Assembly (NCBI GenBank): GCA_963082975.1
Contig: OY720345.1
Span: forward strand, 59,440,528 to 59,504,527
DNA from: Labia minor
Taxonomy: Eukaryota; Arthropoda; Insecta; Dermaptera; Spongiphoridae
Length of the DNA stretch: 64,000 bases
Direction: 5' to 3'
Shown here piece after piece: positions 35,246 through 47,924 of this stretch. Under the pieces are notes generated by a model. The model worked only from the letters and a program-made list of their open reading frames with translations. It was not told the DNA's origin and did not search any database. The position numbers and the translations under genes are program-made. The number at the start of each line of letters is the position of its first letter. The stretch's first letter is position 1.

Positions 35246-36689
35246 AACCATCTTTAAATATTTTATTTTATTTATAAATATATGAAATTATCAACAATTA
35301 TGTTAAATATATCAGATGAATTTTATTGAACTACCTAACTACTGAACCCGAAATATTCAGCCACATTCCTCAAACTGTCCCTAATTCTAGCTAACTTTTT
35401 CCAGTTACATCACAACTACCTATCTTTAAATTGTTTACGCATCATATTATTGGTCTATAAATTTCTTTTTATAAAATTAAATAAATGGAGAAATAAACTA
35501 CAAATTTGTTTAAAGACACCTATAAAAAATAAAGATGTGAGTAATAATTAAAATTTCAAATTATATAGGATAGTATAGACAATTTGCATTCTCGATTGGA
35601 CTATATATATATATATACCATATATATCTAATTAAATTGTTTTAATAGTTTCCGGAAAATGAACTTAATTTAAATAAATTAATGACTAAAAAATATATAC
35701 CTTTACTTTTTATTTAAATGTGAATAAATAATTAGTTATTTTCATTGAATTTCCTTTTTGGTATTTGCAGGGCATTGTTTTTCACCCCTTTGCCTCGGTA
35801 ATCCCCACATGGAGCGATGTTCCCACGCACACACTGTCAGCGACAGTTGCTGTCCAGACTAGCTGACGTGTCCACGTTATTAGATTGGTGAGAGAACAGG
35901 GGGTCCAGGAAAATGCCTGTTCTGCTGGATAAATATTGGAAACGGAAGCCGTTGCCCGACACACTGAACCATTGATCAATATTTTCCTAAAGTTTTCATT
36001 TCTCACTTCTAAAATAATAAAAATAATAATAAATTTGCCCAAACATTTTGCTGATTAATATTGTATCTCCAATTGATAATTGTAATAATTTGTCTTTCCG
36101 GATTGTTAATTATTGTATACTCTGATATTGAAAATTGAAAATTAAATCTTAATTTTTCTTTTTTCATTTTTTTGCTTTTCATAACAATATGTTTCAACAA
36201 ATAAATATTTAATTATAATTGTTGATTAGTAGAATCCCTTAGAGAAGAGGGTAGAACTGCTCTTTAAAGGATGTTGTTTATTTAATTCATCCAGAATGAG
36301 TCACAGTCCCTTCCACCCTGAAAAATATCTATGTTAGCTACGATATATGAGTAACCACTGATTTATGAGCAGATTAGCAGCTCGATGAAATATCTATCAA
36401 CAATTCTGGCTTCAGCTAATTGAAATCTGCGGGGCGCTTAGCGACTGCCTGGAAAAGAACCGGGTGCTTCGCAACTGCACCCGCCATTCATTTATTGAAA
36501 ACTCCTTAATCGAAACCATTTGTCTTATTTATTAACCATATGGATAATATTAATATAATCATTTATTATTATAAGTAGTAATTCATTTTCAATTTCATTA
36601 ATTAACTCAGGCATTACTATCTTATCTTATTATACTAGCAAAAATTGTATAAAAATTTGTATTTTTGAAATATTAAACCGCTCTAAAGA
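35246..36689. other. AT-rich DNA with a GC-rich patch
   Basis: 35765-35970 is about half G+C, preceded by a good splice-acceptor-like 'ttcctttttggtatttgcag'. All three plus frames stop before the next donor-like site (attggtgagag, 35884), and the 86-codon minus frame has no motif, so I do not call an exon. 36425-36485 holds two related short blocks (gcgcttagcgactgcc and gtgcttcgcaactgcacc). Confidence 0.4.
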
Positions 36690-36840
36690 TTTTTTGGAAA
36701 TTTACACCATAGATAATATTTATAAAAAAAATCGATCTGAATAGGTTTCAGCCACGGGAAAAAGAATCTTTATTAGTTTTTTCTTAATTTAAAAAAAAAG
36801 AAATTTAAATGACGTCAGCAACTACATCAGACAACGCTTC
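36690..36840 (+). repeat. Family C internal block (opposite orientation)
   Basis: Inverse of the block at 10470-10645: 'accatagataatatttata', 'aatctttattagttttttct' and 'aaatgacgtcagcaac'. Diverged but recognisable. Confidence 0.55.
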
Positions 36841-37280
36841 TTTAAATACAAAATATTATAAATATAAATAAAATCAAATTACGAAATATATATTATGTTA
36901 TATCCACAGGCCATACTCTTCTGTCTGAAGGTACTGAATATTAAAATATGAAAAAAAACAATATAATTATATAGTATATAAAGTAATCTAGATTGAAAAG
37001 TATAAAACTATAATTGATAAATTTTTAAAAAGCTTGTGAGTTGACATCAAGGCTGCTTAAAATGAAAAAATATAAAATATATAAAAATATAAATAATTGA
37101 AGTTTTTATGTCACATAAATATGAAATATGGATTGAAGAATTTGTTTAAAATTTAATTTTAAGTTTGAATTAAGATACTTTTATTTAAATTTGAGATTTT
37201 CTTAGGGTTGCAAATTAATATCTACACCTGAGCCTCTTTATAAAGAAGTCTGGGTATAGTTGACTTTTTTTTAAGTAAAT

Positions 37281-37337
37281 TTACAATAACAAATATCAAT
37301 ATGTGGTTTTATTTACAAAATTCCCTTATAAATTTTG
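37281..37337. repeat. Solo arm of the 12-kb foldback MITE
   Basis: 'aatatcaatatgtggtttta' and 'ttacaaaattcccttataaa' match the right arm at 12415-12455. Only one arm is found here. Confidence 0.55.
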
Positions 37338-38998
37338 TTTATTTTATTAGATTCCCTGATATCACTGAATTTCTGTTTTTTAGTACATCTCTATTTTTTA
37401 TGTCTATGTTTTTTTTTATTTTCAAAAATAAATCAAAGCTTGATCTCAACATGATTTGATACAAATCGATGGTTCATATTTTTCGGCCTTTCTGACTCAA
37501 TGAAATATATTAGAAACAAAAATACATACTTATATAAATATACTTCTAATCTTTTTTTTTTATCTTCAAATTGAAATTTAAGTTATATTGTTTGAATATC
37601 ATCAATAAATAAATAAATAAATAAATAAACAATAATATCATAAATCTAAAATATAAGTGCTGTTTAAAAACAAAATGAAAATATCAGATAAGAAAATAAA
37701 ATCTTTGTTCGAGTTGAAGATAGCTTTGGTTTTTTAACTGAAAGCGTTACAACTGAGGCAACTCGAAGAGAAAGCCCTAGCTATGCTAATAGAGGGTTGC
37801 ACCTGGGTGGTTCACTCATACTTATCGAAACACACCTAGCTAGAAAGGTAACCAATACATCCAATGGGCTATCTATTATGGAACATTGTTGCCCTATCTT
37901 CCTGGACGTTCTCCGTCCTCCTTGATGTCATCCTTAACCAACCACAGAAGTAGAACACAGACCGAACATGCAATTAATGCAACCCATGCATTACCACCCT
38001 TAATATAAATAAGAATGGCATTAGTCAATTCACAATTCAATATTAGTCAACTAAAATTCCACACATTAAGTGATTAAATGAATCAATCTTATTATTAATT
38101 ATTAATATTAATTAATACTATTTTACAATTCCAAAATAATACTCACAAAATGTTTCAACCGACAAGATTAAGAAAAATTATTTGAATACTTACTATATTT
38201 CGGATGAGGTGAAAGTATAATGAAGTTGAAAGAGGAGAAGAAATTCAAATTACTTATCTGAAACAAAGAAGTTAGATAAATAAAAAAATATTTAATTAAA
38301 CATTTTAAAAATAAAATAAAAATTAATAATCAATTTTGATATTAAGACCAGGTATCAATATTATTTCAATTAGAAAGGTTTATATATAGGTACCAAATAT
38401 ATTTGTATAATAACTCACCACCATTAAATAATATGAAATAATTATTCTTATGTATAATATTCATATAAGTTTTTTACTCACCTCTTCCAATGTGATAACA
38501 ACTTCGATAATTTCCATATTTATAAATTATAATTGAAATTTGTTTTTAATATTAATAAATGATAAGAATCATTTAAATAGAATATAAATAAACCAAGGAC
38601 AAGATAACACGATACTGTTTATATAATAATAATATGGTGAAAAATTCAATTATATCACATATTATGTTATAATTATAATAATATAATAATTAAATTATAA
38701 ATTACACTAGAGAAACGGCTAGAGAATCAATCTAGATTATGGAGGGGAGAAAATATAATAACTGATATTAGAGAATGTTTTCTAGTTCCAAAAAGTTACT
38801 ACCACTGATTTGTATAAGACTTTTTGTACTACTAAAATTATATGCATTCTATGCATATATGAGTCTTGAAAATTAATTTAAACTGATAATTTTAAGTAAA
38901 ATTCAATAAAATATGGCAAAAAAAGATTCCATAGGGCTGACCCATTAAAAAAAATATCATATTAGAAATATTATAATAATGTATAAAACAAATAAAAA
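37338..38998. other. AT-rich DNA with a GC-richer patch
   Basis: 37720-37990 has raised GC and carries the weak exon candidate listed separately. An AATA array lies at 37602-37630. The remainder is AT-rich without motifs. Confidence 0.45.
37894..37998 (-). CDS. Possible terminal exon (weak)
   Basis: On the minus strand an acceptor-like 'ttatttatattaag' precedes a 34-codon frame, GGNAWVALIACSVCVLLLWL followed by a short acidic and basic tail, ending in TAG. The GG-x-x-WV start followed by a hydrophobic segment recalls the first transmembrane helix of monocarboxylate-type transporters, but the resemblance is short and no neighbouring exon was found. A chance open frame is quite possible. Recorded because base composition is well above the surroundings. 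Confidence 0.18.
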   Translation of the reverse strand, partial: GGNAWVALIACSVCVLLLWLVKDDIKEDGERPGR

Positions 38999-39034
38999 AC
39001 AATACCTCCCTTACTATCGTCGGTCGGTAAAAAT
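38999..39034 (-). repeat. Family B terminal fragment
   Basis: Only the last 35 bp of a family B end, 'caatacctcccttactatcg' then 'tcggtcggtaaaaa', lies in otherwise AT-rich DNA. It shows that very short end fragments persist. Confidence 0.7.
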
Positions 39035-39255
39035 TATTTAATGTTTGGATATTATTTATAATATTAAATTTAATACTATATTTAATAATTTCATTTTTAT
39101 ATATAATTATATAATATATTCATCTTATTATGTATTTATAACATATAGTATATTGTATATAAGACTTGAATTATTGGTAAGAAGTTTAATGTCATATATA
39201 ATAGCCAATTTATACTAATTTTAAAGAACTAAAAATAATATATAAAAATATACCT

Positions 39256-39476
39256 AAGGCGCCACAGGGTGAGAGGTTAACGTAGCTGGCTGGGTCTACC
39301 CTGAGTCAACCCAGCCTCAGGGATCAAAATTGGGAAAGCTACTTAAAAGCGCCTCCGATCAAGAAAATCAAGGTAAAGGTTGATAGGACCCGTTCTATTT
39401 ATCATAGGACACCTAATTGATATAATCGACTTGATAGGCGTTGTCTTTGCGTAGGAAGTACAAAAGTCAGAATTTT
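39256..39476 (+). repeat. SINE-like unit
   Basis: An isolated moderate-GC block that starts ggcgccacagggtgagaggt, carries 'taacgtagctggctgggtc' (loosely like a tRNA A box) and 'cctcagggatcaaaattgg' where a B box would sit, and ends in a T-run at 39473-39482. The head is tRNA-like in length and position, but the B box is poor. No second copy in the window confirms it. Confidence 0.3.
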
Positions 39477-39482
39477 TTTTTT

Positions 39483-40990
39483 AATATACCTATATGTTTA
39501 AAAATGTCCTTTAATAAAATATCACTATAAGTATCAATTTATTATAATTTAAAATATTTTTATATTAACTGATATATTATTATTGATATATTTTTTTGAA
39601 AATTGGCAATTGGTTTAATAAAATGACCAAAAATGGAATAAATATATAAAAATAGATTATATTAATGATTTTAGGGTAATAAAAATTTCATTAGAAATTT
39701 GAAATCATCCATTTTAAAAAGAAGTTGTTGTGGTATTATTATAGAGAAAATTTATTTTTACCATTTCATAACTTGTATTTAATGAAGTTATCAACAGGTT
39801 AAGAAAATGCCTTGCCTTATTGAATTTAATTGCTAGAAAGGTAACATGACAATAGCATGATCAATTCAGAAAAAAGACAAGTATATGCGGTATATCAAAG
39901 ACATATTTTTATGAAAAAAAAGAAAAGTATAAATGTAACATATATAAACAGTTCTCAACTTTTTTTCTTTACTCATGCAATTATATTTCGGTAGGTTTAT
40001 TTTTATAAATGAAAACATAAATATTATGTATAACGTCCTAAACCTCTTAAATTTAAATGATCATATTTAATAATTTTTATTATTTATAAGCTTTCTCTTC
40101 TTATTCTTTAATAGTAAAAAAAAATTAATTATTATATATATAAGTAAAACTAATTTTTTCAATAATACCTATATTTTACCAATGTTGAACAATTTCAAAA
40201 TACGGTTCACTCAACGATGATTTAATTTTCAGTCATTCTCGTTTCCCAAACAAACCATTTATTATTCATTTGTTTGAAAAATAAGAGAGGGTGTTCACTC
40301 TGCTCTCACCAAACCAACCACAATATTTGCCAACCAATAGGCAAAGTATTTCTTTTTCTCTTTTCATTTCATAAACGGTTCAAAGCTCATATTATTACTT
40401 GTATTTTAAGTAAATAACACAAAACTGGAAACGATAGAAAGATAAATAAATTGGTTTCATAATTAATTACAAGCCAAGAGCTTTATAATTAAAAATTTTT
40501 GGCATTGAAAAGTTTTTTTTTTAATTTAATATTTTATACCAGAAAAATATATTAAAAAAGGTCAATACTAGTACTATAAATATAAAAAATGTTTTTATTA
40601 TTTATTTATTTGTTTATAACAAGTAGAAATTAAGTAAAAGATTAAATTAAAAATGAATTAATGTTTTATTGGATGTTAATAAATAATTAATTATTCATTG
40701 CATATATTTATATTTGGAGGCTACATATATTTAAATAAATTGAACTTTTTATCATTTTTGTATGAAAAAAATAAATTATTGAATAATTCATTATTTTCCT
40801 AAATTTTATAATATTCAACAAAATTCCTATATTTTTAATTTTCTTTAAATTTGTTAAAATTTTTATTTTTCGAATGAGAGAGGAGAGAAAACTTGCTTTC
40901 AATGTAATTTTAAAATAATTCACCTGTAATTTTTTTATTAATTATTTAACCCTAATAATTAGTAAGTTTACTAAAAATAAAAATTATTTC
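39483..40990. other. AT-rich DNA, no gene seen
   Basis: AT-rich. A unique patch at 40185-40380 has no frame. Nothing else is supported. Confidence 0.5.
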
Positions 40991-41245
40991 CAGAGGTGAT
41001 CTTGTGTGTGTTAGAGAAGCTTGGCCATACAATGTTTCTCAACCTGAACCATAAAATAGAGGTATTAAATGATCAGTACAACGAATCCTCTCCACCTTTA
41101 ATTTTATTTATTGTAGACTGCTACTTCTTACTACAAAGAGCTTTTCAACTTTTATCACGTAGTCTCAGTAGACTACATAGACCCTAAATAGAGAGAGATT
41201 TCCTTGTCAAGTCTTGGGACTTAAATCCAGGGCCACGACTACATG
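40991..41245 (+). repeat. Relative of the family F unit
   Basis: Contains 'aaatgatcagtacaacgaat' and 'tctccacctttaattttat', matching the second half of the 267-bp unit at 27.4 kb, and continues with 'gacttaaatccagggccacg'. A 63-codon open frame crosses it but follows the repeat, so it is not taken as a gene. A further fragment lies at 42545-42620 ('tatatgatcaggacaaaaga'). Confidence 0.5.
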
Positions 41246-42101
41246 GTATCACACCATACAATTAAATCTCAAAATTGTTAACCCAATAACAAAATGTCAC
41301 ATAATTAATTGAAGTTTTGGTTCAATTTGAAAATTTAATTTTTGAAATGATGATTTAAATATGTATAAGATTTATCATAAATCAAAATAATAATAAAATA
41401 AAAAAAAAAATTATTAAATAAAATAAATTTGAATACATAGTTTTTAATATAATTTTAATGGATTATTACTTTTTCAATTTCAGACCAGTTAAATATAAAT
41501 TTATGCCTCGCAATTTATGTCTAAATTCGTTAAGGTGAGATTTAAGTCAATTATCATATTACATGGTATAAATAGTTGTTCACGACTTGTCATTTACAAA
41601 ATTTGTATTGAAATTAAACAGAGATAAAAGTTTTGAGTCAGCATAGCTAAACGAGTCTTTTATTATTTAATTGACGAATTATATTAATATTTATTTATTT
41701 ATTTTATATTTATTTAGTATTATTAACAAAATCCGGTAGATATTTTATCTCAATCAAATACCGTTTTCGGAACAATATAGAGAGAATCTTTTATATATTT
41801 TTTTTTCAAATGAAACTGTCCATCAAACCATCAGTCAATAGAATGATCTGTCGAACCTGTTTGTCAACTCCATTGAAAGAAACCAATCGAACTTCTCCCC
41901 CCCCCTCCCCCACCTCCTGATCGATACCTAAGACATCGAAAACGTTTATTGAAACCATCCAAATCGAAAAAAAACAATAAACATTATTCTTAATAATAGT
42001 TTCTTCGTTTTAAAATACATTTTACATTAACATTTCACCATTTTGTAACTTCAAATAGAATTGCTTTGATCTTTTTGACTGAAGAAAAATAATAGTTTTC
42101 C

Positions 42102-42104
<3 letters not shown>

Positions 42105-42156
<52 letters not shown>
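42105..42156. repeat. (TA)n microsatellite
   Basis: About 26 uninterrupted TA units. It is a possible cruciform or hypervariable site. The open frame across it (42051-42266, minus) is an artefact of the repeat. Confidence 0.95.
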
Positions 42157-42157
<1 letters not shown>

Positions 42158-44264
42158 ATAACACCACTACTATCAAAGATTTAGGGACAATAAAAGAAAA
42201 ATTTAAAATTAAAAAGAAAAAACCAGTACCAAGTCTATGGCTACCTCTCTTAACTTTTGAGATCATACAATGCGATTTCCGAATCTAATAATATACTCAA
42301 AAATAGATAATATTTGAGTAAATGTTGCATTCTAATTGTAAGTTTAATTATTATTCAATTTTTACAAAAAATTTTATATTAGTAAATTTGTCATTTATGT
42401 TGAAGTGTAAAAAATATAATAATGAAATTTTTAAACAAATATTATGATATTTTAAATACTAGTGTAAATCATATTTATTTAATAAAAAATAATATAAGAT
42501 TAAAAAGAACATTTGAAAATTCTACTAAAAAGAATAGAGATGTTATATGATCAGGACAAAAGATCCTCTCAAATTTTATATTGATTTTCTTGAGTGGAGG
42601 CTGATACTTTTTATTTGAATAAGATTAATCTCATAAAAATTATAATTTATTCATTAAAATTTTGTTATCAATAAACAAAATATTGTAGTGACATACATAT
42701 ATGTTAAAACATATGTTATTAAATACATAAAATAAATTGATCATCTTTTAGACTTGTTCAAATACTTGTAACTTGATTAAACTTATTTATAAAATTTTAT
42801 TAATTACCATATTCTTGACATGTTGATTTGTTATTGAATAATTATTTCTAATAATAATAAAAAGGGAGAAAGAAAAATTGATAAAATAAATGTGTAAGTT
42901 GAATAGTTTTCAATTTTAATTTTAAATTGATAAACATCTTACAATTTCGTGCTCAATTACATTTATTTATTTCGAAAAATGAGGAAAAAAAACATAAGTG
43001 TATAATAAAGATCAACGGTTATTATTTTGATAATATCATTAAGGTGAGGGGGAAAGAAAGGGAATGTTGTATTTACTTACAAGAGCAAATCCTTCCCAAT
43101 TTATTTTCATAAGTTTGTGATAAGAAAAAAAATTTGCATTTGCTTGTTCCAGAAAAATATTAAATGAAGTCTTTAATCTTGAGATTTTAATAAGATTTGA
43201 AATATTACAGGTTCTTAAAAAAAAAAAAAAAACTCTCAGACATAAATCATAGGAACAAATCCGAAAGTTGGATCACACATTCCTTCCCCCCTCCCCCCCA
43301 CCCTAAACCCAGAATAACAAATTTTCAGGAGCTTGTTATTTCTTGTGAGGGGAATTGAAATTCATTTTCCAAAAATGAACGTTTGAATGTTTTTAAACGG
43401 TGGTTTGGGATAATTAATCTAAAAAAGAAAGAGCAGAGTGATGTTGGCGAGATAATCATCTGTTGACAAGCTTTTGCCATCTCGCCCTGTCGAGAAGACG
43501 CTATTCAATGATTCTATGATTTATATTATTTGTCACGAACATATTTTGACTCTAAAATAATTTATTTTTTTAAATTTCTTTTTTGTATTAACGACCTGGA
43601 TGGGTCCAATTGGGGAGCAATGGCAAGAGGCACGCACGCACGCCCTTTGATCTCTCTTTTCCTCTCTCCCCCCCCACACCCAAAACCAAACCTCTCTCCC
43701 CCCCGCTTCCAACCTAAGACTATGTAAATGTTCGTCGATTCTTATTGAATCTTTATTAAAACCTTTTGGAAAGAGCATTCCTCACATTGTTTATTGCCTT
43801 AACGATTTCAATTGAGCAAATTCTCCACTCCAGTTCTTGGCTACCTCAGGCCTCTCATCTCACTGAAATCTTATTCATTCCCTCGAATTAAATTCCACCT
43901 TCTAATCTAAATTGTTGTTTAAATTGGAAATTGTCTTCCAGTTTGGCACAACTAGTGCCACTTGTCTGCTCTTTTCATCTCTTCTAAAGAACTCTTCGAA
44001 CTTAAACAGAGCTTGTTTTCTCTCTCCATGGATTTGTATTTAACAATAGAAATGATGCAATTGCTTTTCAATTAATTTGATTGATCCATGTTAATGGATC
44101 TACACTTTTAGTCAGCTAAGATAAGATAATATATCTCAATCTCCCTTTTTTATACAAAATATTATAAAATTTGCTCATTAATGAATGAATTTGTTAATCA
44201 GTTTATATTTTTGTTAACTTGTTATTGAAATTTTTATAAAATCAAATTAATATAAAAATTGTCG
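42157..44264. other. AT-rich DNA with C-rich runs
   Basis: C-runs at 43281-43310 and 43664-43706 could form quadruplexes on the minus strand; a similar one lies just upstream at 41894-41917. A GC-richer patch at 43440-43510 has short overlapping frames without motif. Otherwise AT-rich. Confidence 0.5.
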
Positions 44265-44590
44265 AAGACTGCATAACAAGGAATTGCATGACCTCTATGC
44301 ATGTCCAGATATGATTAGAATTATCAAATCGAGAAGGCTGCTATGGACAATCACGTGTCTAGAATAAGAGAGGAAAGAATTGCGAAAAATGGGGAGACCG
44401 ATTGGGAAACGTCCGCTTGGAAGTCCAACGCGGTGAGTGGTCAATCTAGGAAGGGATGTGAGAAAGATGGGACAGGGTAAGAGTTGGATGGTTGTGGCTC
44501 ACTATAGGGATACTTGGAGAAATGTAATCGCTTCGGCCAAGAACTTTCGAGTTGCGTAGAGTCACAGAGATAGATAGTTAGATTGAATTG
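44265..44590 (+). pseudogene. Non-LTR ORF2 3' end, degraded
   Basis: Best-preserved 3' end of this family. IGKRPLGSPTR lies near 44398-44430, followed after a frame break by DTWRNVIASAKNFRVA and a stop (44507-44560). The tail 'agagatagatagttagatt' follows. Upstream 'gaattgcatgacctctatgc' matches 29.86 and 20.22 kb. Several stops and shifts make it inactive. The conserved stop and simple-repeat tail define the element's true 3' end. Confidence 0.78.
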
Positions 44591-45629
44591 AAAATTCAAT
44601 TGTTAGTAATTTTGAAGATTTTTGCATTCAATGAAGCCGGTTGGTGCTGAATCATTTATTTCTAAGGTCTTAACATTCCTATCAATCATCTACTTACACA
44701 AAACCTATGAATAAAGTAGAAGGGATGAGCATTTTTTAGTGAATTTTTGATAAAGTGAAAAGCTGATTTCTTTTGAAAATTTAAATATATTCGATAGGTT
44801 GAAGTAATTTAAACGTATAAATTTTAATCATAAAAAAGAAATTGATAGTAGTGAATATGTATATTGATTTTATGCAGATATAGGTATCCAAACCTATTTA
44901 CTTCCTTTAATATATATCCAGTATACAATATAGAATTAAGTTAAAAAATAAAAGCCTGAACGACTAAATTTTATTAAAAAATATATAAATAAATGAAAAA
45001 ACTTGAGATAAGATATAATCTAAAAGCCAATTTGACTTCAGAGGAATAAGCTAACTTTAATCTTCAACTATTGCTCTAATGCGAGTCTTTAAGGTTCATA
45101 ATAGAAAGCTTATCTTTATTGCAAAGTAACTAGATGATAAGTAGAATAATGTAATATGAAACTATTGAAACTTTTATAATTAGATTTAATTAATTTTAAA
45201 GCACTTAAACTAAATTGAAGTAAATTATAAATAATAATAAAAAATTTTATTTCATTTTAGAAGAAGATAATAATAACAAAAAAATTATTAACAATGAAAT
45301 AGTAAGTAGTTTTTTTATCTTTTATGTCACATTCATTTAACTTAACTGGGAATTTTTTACAAGTATAGTTTAATTGCAAGATTTATTTTTAAATTTTATA
45401 AAGAAATCGAAATGAAAATGATTTCAAAAAGAATCCAAAATAAAAATTAATAAACAAAAACATAATGTTAAAATAACAATTTAATTTTAGTTTTTCGAAT
45501 TTTTACAATAATGGAAGTTATTAAATGAAGAAAAAATTAAGAGTTTTTATTTGCTGTGATCGACCCAAAATTCTATACACCGCTTGGGAGATGCAGGGGG
45601 GTCCGCGGTAGTCTGAGTAGGTAGTATTA
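44591..45629. other. AT-rich DNA, no gene seen
   Basis: AT-rich; a small GC-richer patch at 45555-45625 (ctatacaccgcttgggagat) lies just outside the foldback element. No coding. Confidence 0.5.
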
Positions 45630-46141
45630 TTTTTGGTAATTGTCCAGATTAGTTGTCATGTCATGGATTGGGATGAAACTTTAATTAATTCCAAAGAAAT
45701 TTTCCTTATGCAATATTTCTCGGTTTCTTCTAGTTTTTGAATAAAGATTTTTTAAATTTTACAAATCAGCTGGTTATGAACGTCTAAATGTCCAGCCATT
45801 AAGTAATGTTTTATTCATTAATTCACTGATTATTCACTTATTCACTAATTTTCGGTTGTTTCGGCTCGGTTTGAATATAAGGAAATTCATTAATTTATTA
45901 ATTTTTCCATATCCAGTTCGAACTGAAAAATACCCCGAAAATTAGTGGAGCCCTCTGCTGGTCAATGAATAAAACATGATATCTAAATAGAATATCAATG
46001 GATTTATATTCAAATATTAATAATTTTTATCCCGTGACCCGGAAAAATTGAATAAGGAAAGTTTCTTTGAAATTAATAAAGAAATTGGTAAAATTTTATA
46101 CAAATTCATTACATGCTAACTAATCTGGACAATTACCTTTT
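45630..46141. mobile_element. Foldback element with ~100-bp inverted ends
   Basis: The left arm is tttttggtaattgtccagat followed by tagttgtcatgtcatgga. The right arm is the inverse (catgctaactaatctggac, aattacctttt). Similarity continues inward through 'caaagaaattttccttat', and the central part is again palindromic (cactaattttcgg opposite ccgaaaattagtg; gttttattcatt opposite aatgaataaaac). Almost the whole 510 bp can therefore fold on itself. There is no coding region. The class is uncertain, and no clear target duplication is seen beyond T/A-rich flanks. Confidence 0.8.
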
Positions 46142-47924
46142 TTTATAAAAATTGTTAGAAATATTAAAAAAGTATTAAAAAATACACAAATATATAAAAC
46201 ATCCATAGAAACTAATAATAATAATAATAATAAAAATAATATATTGTTATCAAGTAATTTATTCTAATCGTTGACTAATGAGAATGTTGATAATTTTTAA
46301 CAGGCTGGAATTTTTTATTCTAAAACATAATATCTATTTTCGATATTTCTTTAAGAACTCTTTTCCTTGGAATTACAATCTCTAAAGCCTCAATATTAAT
46401 TATATGAGAAAAGAATTGTGAGACGGTTGGATTTAATCTTATCAACGACTCCTTTTGAATTCTCAATCGGTAAGCAAAAGTTTCGTTTCCTAAAAGCATT
46501 AATGGATCAGCTACCGATTACAAATGTCTATTTCGCATTGAATCCTATCTCCCTATTACCAGTAATGGGTAGGTCTGTGAAAGAGAGGCTAATAGCATTC
46601 ATAGCCGGCATTCATTACCCATTGCAATAAGTAATGCACTTGCCCTAATGGGAAAAATGGAATAACTCCATAACCACTCTATAAAAATATCCAAGATTTC
46701 ATTACATTTTAAAGCTCTTAAGGGTCATTAGGCCGTTTTTTATTTAAACAAGGCCCTACACTTTCCCACGTTTATTAAATTGTCAGATTTCTTATTTATT
46801 TGCCTTGTCATTATTATTGACCACCAGAAAAGATTTTCATCCAGTCACTCAAGCCTTTAATAGAAGATATTAATTATTATAAAAATAATAATTATAACTT
46901 ATAGAGAATTAGTAGGTATTTTAAACGTTTAAGAAGGATGGTAGGCTAATATCTTACTTTATAATTAAACAATTTTTTTTCTTATTTATTGGTCTCGGTT
47001 TTGATTTGTACCATTTGACCATCTTTAATCGGATAATTATATTCTTTTTTTTTATACTTATTTATTTTATATATTTAGAGATTTAGATTGATTTAGTTGG
47101 TATATTTATTTAGTATATATATATATTGAAATATATAAGCATCAAAATGCATTTTAAAATACAATGGTGCGGCAACCTTCTAGAAAGATGTTTTTTTAAC
47201 ATATGTGAAATGATATAAAGAATTTTGCTAAATTGGAGAATGAAAGACCTTTGGTCATAAAACATCTGATCTCTAGATGTACAAAGACCCATCCGTGTAT
47301 CCAATGTGGGGGAAGGAATGAAGAGTTTTCGTTATCAGTGTAACAAGAATGTTTGAATCAGTCTTGATTAGAATTGGAAAAGAGACACCAAATCCCTTGC
47401 AGGAGTGACATCCCGGCCACCCCCCTTTGAGAGCGCCGCAGCCAACGAGATGTTCCTTGACACTCACAAGACTCAAGTCTAAGAATTCTCCATTCATCCC
47501 TATCACAATACAGCTAAGTGGTCGACCCTTTTCATTCCATTTATAATATTTCTAAAGGTACCTTAATAAACAAACAACTCTGTATAACTACTTTGTTATC
47601 AATTATTATAATTCTTATAATATCAATTCTTTTATTTTATTAAATATTTAATTTTAGTTTAATTTTATATCTGCATTTTTAATCTGAACGTATTCAATTT
47701 TATCATTTCCTTTGTCAACCTTCGCGGATTCAATTCTTCAAATTTAATCCAGAGTGCTACCAATTTAATAATTATTAATTTTCAACCCATTTTTCTCATT
47801 GAACCACCATACGACAATATATATATATATGTCTCGTTAATGATAATCTAATAGAAATTTTAATTAGAATAAACTGATTGTAGATATAATATATTTTATT
47901 TTATGGAAATATCTGTATAGATGT
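46142..47924. other. AT-rich DNA with two unique GC-richer patches
   Basis: 46400-46680 and 47270-47530 have raised GC. Open frames of 70-77 codons occur (46418-46630 plus; 47273-47506 minus), but I recognise no domain, and neither has convincing splice or start context. A host exon is possible but not supported. Confidence 0.4.

Noticed and set aside
35765..35890. Possible cysteine-rich (von Willebrand C-like) exon after a good acceptor
   Set aside because: One frame shows several cysteines and CCP, but all frames hit a stop before any donor-like site; the cysteine pattern is too loose to support the family.
42051..42266. 71-codon minus frame
   Set aside because: Its middle is a translated (TA)n microsatellite.
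47273..47506. 77-codon minus frame in a GC-richer patch
   Set aside because: No recognisable domain and no supporting splice signals; kept only as part of the unassigned island.
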